Positions 7,054-12,102 of a stretch of 12,102 bases of DNA are shown in pieces (the first letter of the stretch is position 1; each line of letters begins with the position of its first letter). The stretch is taken from NCBI GenBank assembly GCA_910587495.1, contig CAJUMT010000099.1:1-12102 (forward strand), given 5' to 3'. The notes below the pieces were generated by a model, which searched no databases, was not told the origin of the DNA, and was given only the letters and a program-made list of their open reading frames with translations. This DNA is from an uncultured Lachnospiraceae bacterium (GTDB lineage: Bacteria > Bacillota_A > Clostridia > Lachnospirales > Lachnospiraceae). A program made the translations under genes and the position numbers.

Positions 7054-7683
7054 ATGAACCTTTTATGGGCGGGAATGATGCTGATTGCAATTCTATATGG
7101 TGCTTTTCACGGGACGATACCGGAGGTGACTCAGGCGGCGCTTGATTCCTCCAAGGAGGCGGTGACACTGTGCGTCACAATGTTGGGGATTCTTTCTTTT
7201 TGGATGGGACTTATGCAGATTGGAAGCGCCTGTGGATTGATCACCAGGTTTACAAGAGGAATCCGGCCTGTCCTTCATTGGCTGTTCCCCAGGATACCAA
7301 AAGGACATCCGGCGATGGAGCAAATTGCGGTGAATTGTATTGCGAATGTGCTTGGCCTCGGCTGGGCGGCAACGCCGGCGGGGCTGAAGGCGATGGAAGA
7401 GCTTGAGAATCTTGAAGAGGAGCGGCGGGCAGGAGGAGGAATGGTGGATGGCCGCCATTATTCGGCAGTGCCAAAAGGCATGGCAAGCGACGAGATGTGC
7501 GTGTTTTTGATCCTGAATATCTCATCCCTGCAGCTGATTCCCATGAATGTGGTAGCGTACCGGAGCCAGTATGGGAGCATAAATCCCACGGCGATCGTGG
7601 GGCCTGCGATTATTGCGACCGCGGTGAGTACGCTGGCGGGGATTATTTTTTGTAAGGTGATGGATGGGAAGCGGAGAGGGTGA
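7054..7683 (+). CDS. spmA: Spore maturation protein A
   Basis: 209 residues, close to the usual 190-210 for SpmA (nucleoside-recognition/Gate-domain family). Recognisable blocks are the N-terminal helix (MNLLWAGMMLIAILYGAFHG), V-T-L-C-V-T-M-L-G-I-L-S-F-W-M-G-L-M-Q-I (about 38-57), the G-L-G-W-A-A-T-P-A-G-L-K-A-M core (about 101-114), N-I-S-S-L-Q-L-I-P-M-N and Y-G-S-I-N-P (about 155-178), then a C-terminal helix to I-I-F-C-K-V. A GAGGAG ribosome site lies 5 nt upstream of the ATG. In Bacillus, SpmA with SpmB is needed for spore core dehydration and heat resistance in the mother cell. Here the usual neighbour spmB is absent; the next gene is an unrelated ATPase. No frameshift or lost block is seen, so the gene looks functional. 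It marks the organism as a spore-former or descendant of one. Confidence 0.93.
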   Translation: MNLLWAGMMLIAILYGAFHGTIPEVTQAALDSSKEAVTLCVTMLGILSFWMGLMQIGSACGLITRFTRGIRPVLHWLFPRIPKGHPAMEQIAVNCIANVLGLGWAATPAGLKAMEELENLEEERRAGGGMVDGRHYSAVPKGMASDEMCVFLILNISSLQLIPMNVVAYRSQYGSINPTAIVGPAIIATAVSTLAGIIFCKVMDGKRRG

Positions 7684-7734
7684 GGACTCTTTGCTGTTGT
7701 TTTTTAAATTAAAGTATTAAAAGGGATATAAATG

Positions 7735-7743
7735 TGATATATT
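7735..7743 (+). promoter_or_regulatory. Extended -10 promoter of the ATPase-nuclease cassette
   Basis: TGATATATT has the extended -10 form TG-n-TATAwT, placing a transcription start near 7750, about 54 bp before the ATG at 7804. No good -35 hexamer is seen. Its position just 3' of spmA indicates that the cassette has its own promoter. It also makes the GTG at 7753 an unlikely start, because that would be nearly leaderless with no ribosome site. Confidence 0.45.
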
Positions 7744-7803
7744 AGTGATAAAGTGAAAGAAAACGGAAATAATTTATTATGTAAACAGAAACAGGTGATC
7801 AGG

Positions 7804-9159
7804 ATGCAGAAAATATGTATTAGGAATAATGGACCGGTAAAAGATTTTGAAATGGAAATCGAAAAATTTAATCTGTTAATTGGAGAGCAGGCTACAGGAA
7901 AGAGTACAATTGCAAAAAGTGTCTATTATTTTAAAACAATTAAGACAAAGATTGCAGATTATTTAACTCAAATCTATGATACCAATTCGTATCATAATAT
8001 GGATCAGGAAAATATCTGGTTTGATAAAGCAATAAAATCGGATCTGAAAAATATATTTATTCAATTGTTTGGTTACAGCTGGGATCTGAATCCGGAATTC
8101 TATATGAAATATGATTATGCGGAAGATTTATGGATTCAGGTACAGTTGAAGAAGGGTGATAGAAATAGACAGTACATCAGTGTAGTATATTCCAAGAAAT
8201 TGATGAATTCCATCAAAGAACTGCAAGAAGAAGTAAGTAGTATGTATCATGATAAAGAGAAGATGATTCAGACAAGTTTGGTACTTATGAGTGAGGAAAG
8301 AAAAAGAAATCATGAAATGATCATTCGTAAAGTAAATTCTATTTTCTTGGACAGTAAGGAAACTTATTATATTCCAGCGGGCCGAAGTCTTTTAACGGTC
8401 ATGTCGAATAGTCGTGCCATGATGAATAATGCTGGAGATTTGGATTTTATAACAGAAATGTTTATGATCTTGATTGATAATGTACGAAACAGCTTTAGAA
8501 ATGGATTAAAAAATGCACATCTTTTTTATCCAAAAGGGGAAAGATCGTTTGATATTCCAACGATTACCGACTTTATTGTAAGCATGGAAAAAGGAGAATA
8601 TTTTTACAGTGGTGGAAGAGAATTTTTAAAGATAGAGAAAGATACAGATCATCCAGTGTCTATTAACTTTGCATCATCCGGTCAGCAGGAAATTTTATGG
8701 ATGTTAAATTTTATGTATGTTTTAATGCTGCGCCAGGAAAATGTGTTCTTGATTATTGAAGAACCGGAAGCGCATATTTATCCGTCGCTACAGAAGAAAA
8801 TTATGGAATTTATTGTATTGTTCACCAATATACAGGAGAGCGGAGTCTTCATTACTACGCATAGCCCGTATATGCTTACGGTTGCAAATAACCTGTACTA
8901 TGCAGGCGTACTCTCACAAGAAGGGCAATTAAAAGAAGTCAGTAAAGTAATCAATAAAAATTATATGATTAAAAAAGGAGAACTTTCTGCGTATAAACTG
9001 TTGAATATGTCTATAGAATCCGGCGAGAAGAATTATATTGATTTATTGGATGAAGAAAAGAGAGAGATCAGGTCAAGCTTAATTGACGATGTATCTTCTC
9101 AGATCAACGAATTATATACTGCTTTATATGATATTGAACTGGACAACGAACAGGGGTAG
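7804..9159 (+). CDS. ABC-type AAA family ATPase (OLD/RecF-like), probable defence-system ATPase
   Basis: 451 residues from the ATG at 7804, chosen because AGGTGA lies 5 nt upstream and the family's usual beginning (Q-K-I-C-I-R-N-N-G-P-V-K-D-F) follows; a GTG at 7753 would add 17 unlikely residues. Walker A is G27-E-Q-A-T-G-K33-S-T35. A mixed helical region (about 50-280) follows. The ABC signature is S-S-G-Q-Q-E (about 297-302), Walker B is F-L-I-I-E-E-P-E-A-H, and V-F-I-T-T-H-S-P-Y-M-L holds the switch His. These are hallmarks of the AAA_15/AAA_21 ATPases found in anti-phage systems (OLD, PARIS AriA, Septu PtuA, AbiL). No C-terminal TOPRIM domain is present, so it is not a full OLD or GajA nuclease; an effector must be separate, and the next gene supplies one 4 bp later. 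AT-rich compared with flanking spmA, consistent with acquisition. Phage defence is inference. Confidence 0.85.
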   Translation: MQKICIRNNGPVKDFEMEIEKFNLLIGEQATGKSTIAKSVYYFKTIKTKIADYLTQIYDTNSYHNMDQENIWFDKAIKSDLKNIFIQLFGYSWDLNPEFYMKYDYAEDLWIQVQLKKGDRNRQYISVVYSKKLMNSIKELQEEVSSMYHDKEKMIQTSLVLMSEERKRNHEMIIRKVNSIFLDSKETYYIPAGRSLLTVMSNSRAMMNNAGDLDFITEMFMILIDNVRNSFRNGLKNAHLFYPKGERSFDIPTITDFIVSMEKGEYFYSGGREFLKIEKDTDHPVSINFASSGQQEILWMLNFMYVLMLRQENVFLIIEEPEAHIYPSLQKKIMEFIVLFTNIQESGVFITTHSPYMLTVANNLYYAGVLSQEGQLKEVSKVINKNYMIKKGELSAYKLLNMSIESGEKNYIDLLDEEKREIRSSLIDDVSSQINELYTALYDIELDNEQG

Positions 9160-9163
9160 AAAT

Positions 9164-9829
9164 ATGGCAAAACGTAAAACAGAGGAAGCGGGTTTCATTT
9201 CCAAATGGGCAGAAGGACAGAGAATAGTGATTACGGATACGGAACATAAAAGCAAGGCGTTTGTTCCATTACAGATTGATCCTGGAAATGAAGTGGAAGT
9301 GGTAGAGATTGATGGCGGTTTGATTACTGGATTATCCGAAGGGGAGTATATATGTGATAATCTGATATATACGATAAAAACAAGGACAGCAGGTTTGAAT
9401 ATTACATGGTTTCTTGAATTAAAAGGGACGAAAAATGAAAAAGAAGTAAAGCATGCGGTGGATCAAATTATAAAAAGTATTTATTATATGCAAGATCAGG
9501 TAGCTTACCCTCAGGCGACAAAGTATATTACAAACAGAGATTTTGTATTTGCTGCAATTGCCGGCGCACCTGATAAAACGCTTCCTGTGTCGAATAATGA
9601 TAGCATTAAAACGCTTTGTAAAAAATTAAAGGCTGTTAGTGGAAGAAGAAAAGATGTAAAAGATATGTTTATGCTCTTTTGCTATATCAGGCCTAATGTG
9701 AACTGCAAAATGGCTAAAATAAAAGGAAATAAGGCTCCCTATGATATTTTATGCTATAGCCAACAGGAGGGTTACATACCATATCCATCTATGTTGATGA
9801 GGTTATTAGAGGGAAAAAGTATTAAATGA
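9164..9829 (+). CDS. Putative PD-(D/E)XK-type nuclease partnered with the ATPase
   Basis: 221 residues from the ATG at 9164, with AGGGG 7 nt upstream inside the end of the ATPase gene, so the two are translationally coupled. A longer frame from 9083 lies inside the ATPase gene and is rejected. The centre shows C-D65-N-L-I-Y ... W-F-L-E85-L-K87-G, an acidic residue followed about 20 residues later by E-x-K on a beta strand. A helix with K-H-A-V-D-Q101-I-I-K-S-I-Y follows, matching the PD-(D/E)XK core plus its conserved Gln helix. The rest (A-A-I-A-G-A-P-D-K; Y-D-I-L-C-Y-S) is alternating alpha/beta. No named family is recognised. It probably acts as the nucleic-acid-cleaving effector controlled by the ATPase. 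The nuclease call comes from motif reading and needs structure support. Confidence 0.68.
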   Translation: MAKRKTEEAGFISKWAEGQRIVITDTEHKSKAFVPLQIDPGNEVEVVEIDGGLITGLSEGEYICDNLIYTIKTRTAGLNITWFLELKGTKNEKEVKHAVDQIIKSIYYMQDQVAYPQATKYITNRDFVFAAIAGAPDKTLPVSNNDSIKTLCKKLKAVSGRRKDVKDMFMLFCYIRPNVNCKMAKIKGNKAPYDILCYSQQEGYIPYPSMLMRLLEGKSIK

Positions 9830-9903
9830 AAATGCAGCAGATAAAAATAAGAGATATGTTGAGGATTCCAAAATGTTACATAATATTGCAAAATACAGGA
9901 TAG
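9826..9903 (+). pseudogene. Possible remnant of a third cassette gene (25 codons)
   Basis: An ATG at 9826 overlaps the nuclease stop as ATGA, the classic coupled arrangement, with AGAGGG about 14 nt upstream. It encodes M-K-M-Q-Q-I-K-I-R-D-M-L-R-I-P and stops at TAG 9901-9903. That is too short to be a recognisable protein and may be chance or the start of a truncated third gene. The AT-rich stretch after it has no sign of a gene until the spmA fragment. Confidence 0.25.
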
Positions 9904-9942
9904 TTTGCAGAAATATAAAAAATATTTAGTCCATGTTTGACA

Positions 9943-10065
9943 CAAGCGAACGTGCTCGGCCTTGGCTGGGCGGCGACGCCCGCGGGATTGAAGGCCATGG
10001 AGGAACTGGCGAGGCTGGAGGCGCCGGGGTATGCCTCGGAAGGGGAGGGGAGCGTGAACCCGGCG
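9943..10065 (+). pseudogene. spmA: spmA fragment (second, broken copy)
   Basis: In the frame from 9943 the sequence encodes the central SpmA block: 21 residues (9946-10008) are identical to residues 97-117 of the intact SpmA upstream. About 20 more residues follow (A-R-L-E-A-P-G-Y ... G-S-V-N-P-A-G), where G-S-V-N-P resembles the later Y-G-S-I-N-P block of SpmA, as if an internal stretch had been deleted. Nothing upstream of 9943 matches SpmA, and the frame runs on only to a TGA at 10108-10110. The fragment is clearly GC-richer than the sequence on either side. Over the 63-nt identical block there are 11 base differences from the intact copy, all synonymous, so both copies were under selection as real spmA genes before this one was broken. 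It marks a recombination or insertion scar bordering the ATPase-nuclease cassette. Confidence 0.8.
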
Positions 10066-10144
10066 GGGATATATATTATGAAATATGATTCCGGACATGT
10101 TTGCGTTTGAAAATTTTTGTCTTTGCCGATCCTGACAACACATT

Positions 10145-10189
10145 TTGAACTACAAGTTCAATGATCATATTTTCCCTTCATGTTATAAT
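10145..10189 (+). promoter_or_regulatory. Extended -10 promoter and inverted-repeat operator candidate for the radical SAM operon
   Basis: TGTTATAAT (10181-10189) is a perfect extended -10, giving a start near 10196, about 29 bp before the first gene. Just upstream is TTGAAC-TACAA-GTTCAA (10145-10161), a perfect 6+6 inverted repeat with 5-bp spacer, followed by the palindrome ATGATCAT (10161-10168), which covers the -35 position. There is no -35 consensus, so an activator or repressor may bind here; the XRE protein at the end of the operon is a candidate. Confidence 0.6.
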
Positions 10190-10224
10190 TCTGGTTGATA
10201 AAAAACATATACCGGAGGGATAAG

Positions 10225-10599
10225 ATGAAGATTAGAACAGATTTTGTAACAAATTCGAGCAGCAGCAGTTTTATTATTGCCAGAAAAGGCGAGCTTTCGG
10301 AACATTTGAAAGAAGTGATTGTGGAGTTTGTGGCGGATGAAATGCTTGGCAAAAAGATGCTTTCTCCTGACTGTACGGAGGAAGAGATGCAGAAAGTTTT
10401 CGATGAAAATTATATAAGCGATGAGAATATGCTGAATATTCGTAATGCGTTGAAAGAGGGAAAGACCATATATGGTGACTGTATTGATTTTGAATGCTGT
10501 GATTACAGTTATGCGGAATTATTAGAGAGTCTCTGGAAAAAACTGGAGCATGTTGAAGAAAAGAACTTTGAAGTAATCGACGGCGATCTAAGCTATTAA
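10225..10599 (+). CDS. 124-residue protein with N-terminal TNSSSSSF motif; first gene of radical SAM operon
   Basis: The start at 10225 has GGAGGG 5-6 nt upstream; an upstream in-frame ATG at 10195 lies at the predicted transcription start and is rejected. The protein opens M-K-I-R-T-D-F-V-T-N-S11-S-S-S-S15-F-I-I, a short leader-like segment. From memory, this motif begins many otherwise unlike hypothetical proteins of Clostridia. The rest is acidic and helical (E-H-L-K-E-V-I-V-E-F-V-A-D-E; E-E-E-M-Q-K-V-F), with Cys50, Cys86, Cys91 and Cys92 in a G-D-C-I-D-F-E-C-C-D-Y-S-Y patch. No signal peptide or TM. Only 8 bp separate it from the radical SAM gene, so it may be the substrate or partner of that enzyme, with the Ser-rich start as recognition tag or modification site. 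No catalytic motif is recognised; function unknown. Confidence 0.82.
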   Translation: MKIRTDFVTNSSSSSFIIARKGELSEHLKEVIVEFVADEMLGKKMLSPDCTEEEMQKVFDENYISDENMLNIRNALKEGKTIYGDCIDFECCDYSYAELLESLWKKLEHVEEKNFEVIDGDLSY

Positions 10600-10607
10600 G
10601 GTACGGG

Positions 10608-11678
10608 ATGAAGATACGGAAAGAAAAAAATTTTATGTCTATTTTTGATCCTCAGACAGGGCGATATATGCGGACCGGTATCATAAAAAACGGAAAAGAT
10701 ACAGGTGCGGACCCATTTATGGCTTCCTTTCCGGAGTTGCTGGATGTCGGTATTATGGGACATTGCAGGCATGGACAGAGCGGTCTTTGTGTAAAAGCGG
10801 GAATCGAATGTTATCAGGACGGCCCGCATCAAAGGAAACCGAATATGGAGCTTCAGGATTTTGAAAATATCGCAGTGCAGTGCAGGCAGCAGACATATCA
10901 GTTTGCGCTCGGCGGATGCGGCGATCCGGATCAGCATGAACATTTTCAGGAAATTTTGGAAACCTGTACACATGAAGGGATCGTTCCGAATTTTACGACT
11001 TCCGGTTTTGGAATGACAGAAGAAAAGGCGCGTCTTTGCGGAAAATACTGTGGTGCGGTTGCGGTAAGCTGGTATCGAAGTGCATATACTCGAAGAGCGA
11101 TCGATCTTTTGATAGAAGCAGGCGTAAAAACAAATATTCATTATGTCCTGAACAAGTTTACAGTTCACGAAGCGGTGGAGCGATTGACTGCCCGCTGTTT
11201 TCCGAAAGGTATCAATGCGATTGTGTTTCTTTTACATAAACCGGTTGGCCTTGGCAAGAGAGAGAATATCGTTACGTCTGATCATGCGGAACTTCAGGAG
11301 TTGCTTCAAATAGCTGTTTCTGGTAAAGTGGCTTATAAAATCGGTTTTGATTCATGCACAGTACCGGCGTTAGTTAATATAAAGGGCAATATAGCCAAAA
11401 GCAGCCTGGATACTTGTGAGGGCGCACGGTGGTCGGCTTATATTTCACCAGATATGAAAATAATGCCTTGTAGCTTTGACAATCAGGAATTGCGCTGGGC
11501 AGTTGACCTGAGAAAGTATACGATCAAGGAGGCCTGGAACAGCGTGGAATTTGAAGAGTTTCGAAATTGTCTTAGAACAGCCTGTCCGGGCTGTGAGGAT
11601 CGTTCATCGTGTATGGGCGGTTGTCCGATCAGACCGGAAATCGTTATTTGCAAAAAGAAAGCATTATCGAAGATGTGA
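10608..11678 (+). CDS. Radical SAM/SPASM domain enzyme with atypical N-terminal cysteine spacing
   Basis: 356 residues from the ATG at 10608 (AAGGT about 7 nt upstream); an internal ATG at 10635 is an alternative start. The radical SAM core is L-L-D-V-G-I-M-G-H-C53 ... C61 ... C68-Y-Q, spacing C-x7-C-x6-C instead of the usual C-x3-C-x2-C. It is followed by A-L-G-G-C-G-D-P (100-107) in place of the GGEP-type SAM-binding motif, N-F-T-T-S-G-F-G like the TTNG strand, and A-V-S-W-Y-R like the iSlDG strand. The C-terminal SPASM domain is complete: C270-x17-C288, then C326-x2-C329-x5-C335-x3-C339-x8-C348, enough to hold two auxiliary Fe-S clusters. SPASM enzymes typically modify ribosomally made peptides or proteins. 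Operon context suggests the preceding Ser-leader protein as target. Family call strong; reaction unknown. Confidence 0.88.
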   Translation: MKIRKEKNFMSIFDPQTGRYMRTGIIKNGKDTGADPFMASFPELLDVGIMGHCRHGQSGLCVKAGIECYQDGPHQRKPNMELQDFENIAVQCRQQTYQFALGGCGDPDQHEHFQEILETCTHEGIVPNFTTSGFGMTEEKARLCGKYCGAVAVSWYRSAYTRRAIDLLIEAGVKTNIHYVLNKFTVHEAVERLTARCFPKGINAIVFLLHKPVGLGKRENIVTSDHAELQELLQIAVSGKVAYKIGFDSCTVPALVNIKGNIAKSSLDTCEGARWSAYISPDMKIMPCSFDNQELRWAVDLRKYTIKEAWNSVEFEEFRNCLRTACPGCEDRSSCMGGCPIRPEIVICKKKALSKM

Positions 11679-11688
11679 GGAAGGAATA

Positions 11689-12000
11689 TTGTATCCAACA
11701 ATTGATATGAAAGCTACCGGGATGTGTATCCGTCGGATCATGAATCAACGAAAGCTGACCGTGAGAGATGTTCAGAAATATTTAAATTTATCCAGTGTAC
11801 AGAGCATTTACCATTGGATTTATGGACAGAGTATGCCGACAATAGATAATCTGTATGCATTATCAGAACTTTTTCAGCTTCCGATTGATGCAATGATTGT
11901 AGGAAACAGGAACTGTCACAGGTTGTTTTTTGGTGATCCAATGTACAGACGGGTGTATATGTATTATATGCTGGCGCTGCCGGAAACCTGCCTGAACTGA
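11689..12000 (+). CDS. XRE-family helix-turn-helix transcriptional regulator
   Basis: 103 residues from the TTG at 11689, chosen because GAGG overlapping the radical SAM stop lies 8 nt upstream and the family's usual opening (Y-P-T-I-D-M-K-A-T-G-M-C-I-R-R-I-M) follows directly; an ATG at 11707 is the alternative. The helix-turn-helix spans about 12-70: L-T-V-R-D-V-Q-K-Y-L, then S-V-Q-S-I-Y-H-W-I-Y-G as the recognition helix, then M-P-T-I-D-N-L-Y-A-L-S-E-L-F. The rest (72-103) is short and has no ligand domain. The gene starts 10 bp after the radical SAM gene, making it the third gene of the operon, and it may autoregulate through the inverted repeat at 10145-10161. A DNA-binding role is well supported; the target is inference. 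Confidence 0.88.
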   Translation: MYPTIDMKATGMCIRRIMNQRKLTVRDVQKYLNLSSVQSIYHWIYGQSMPTIDNLYALSELFQLPIDAMIVGNRNCHRLFFGDPMYRRVYMYYMLALPETCLN

Positions 12001-12048
12001 AAGATTTATATGCATTTCATATACAAATATCTTAGGATTATGATAAGA

Positions 12049-12070
12049 GGGGCTGTCGGGAAATAGATAG
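12049..12070 (+). repeat. Possible terminal inverted repeat of an insertion sequence
   Basis: GGGGCTGTCGGGAAATAGAT resembles, from memory, the GGCTGTCGC-type ends of IS1182/IS5-like elements of Firmicutes. No transposase reading frame is visible in the remaining 30 bases, and the partner end would be outside the window. No gene is seen in 12001-12102; a weak AT-rich hairpin (TATATG/CATATA, 12007-12023) lies just after the regulator stop. Confidence 0.25.
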
Positions 12071-12102
12071 TCCAGAACAGGGGGCGATGTGATTCATACG
12101 AA

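Noticed and set aside
7753..7803. N-terminal extension of the ATPase from a GTG at 7753
   Set aside because: No ribosome site, it sits at the predicted transcription start, and the 17 extra residues precede the typical family N-terminus.
7804..9829. Assignment to PARIS, Gabija or a complete OLD nuclease
   Set aside because: The ATPase lacks a TOPRIM domain and the partner shows E-x-K nuclease features, not the AriB TOPRIM, UvrD helicase or HNH patterns of those systems.
9772..10143. 123-codon minus-strand frame over the spmA scar
   Set aside because: It is the reverse of the spmA fragment (repeated R/P-rich composition) and overlaps the nuclease end; no ribosome site.
10596..11168. 190-codon open frame on the minus strand
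   Set aside because: It lies antisense inside the radical SAM gene; its translation has no coherent domain, and the plus-strand frame carries the full SPASM cysteine pattern.

Overview
The window looks like a chromosomal segment of an anaerobic, low-to-mid-GC Firmicute, most likely a Lachnospiraceae-type Clostridium relative. The evidence is A/G-rich Shine-Dalgarno sites before most genes, a sporulation gene (spmA), an Rpn-family nuclease with a QEG-repeat tail, and a gut-Firmicute style surface protein (InlB-like repeat, DUF11-like repeats, MucBP-like domain, C-terminal membrane anchor). No rRNA, tRNA or CRISPR array was seen.

Layout. (1) 1-424: 3' part of an Rpn-family nuclease gene that enters from outside the window, meeting a convergent operon at a strong hairpin terminator (444-490). 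(2) 2520-496, minus strand: a tight three-gene operon of a two-TM protein with a degenerate GGDEF domain, an ECF-type sigma factor, and a one-TM protein that is probably its anti-sigma factor. (3) 2692-6932, plus strand: signal peptidase I, a 1124-residue surface protein and a 61-residue membrane protein, closed by a very clear intrinsic terminator. The divergent arrangement and the shared theme (envelope sensing next to envelope export) suggest one functional neighbourhood. (4) 7054-7683: spmA without an adjacent spmB. (5) 7804-9829: an AT-rich two-gene cassette of an ABC-type AAA ATPase and a small PD-(D/E)XK-like nuclease, a plausible anti-phage module. It is followed by a second, broken piece of spmA (about 9943-10065) that differs from the intact copy only at synonymous sites over its 21-codon matching block. 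(6) 10225-12000: a three-gene operon of a 124-residue protein with an N-terminal T-N-S5-F motif, a radical SAM/SPASM enzyme with unusual spacing of its N-terminal cysteines, and an XRE-type regulator. (7) 12001-12102: no gene; a possible end of an insertion sequence.

The two most interesting systems are the ATPase/nuclease cassette framed by two spmA sequences, and the Ser-rich-leader protein plus atypical radical SAM enzyme, which could be a protein- or peptide-modification system. Functional statements are inferences from motifs read by eye; no database search was possible.
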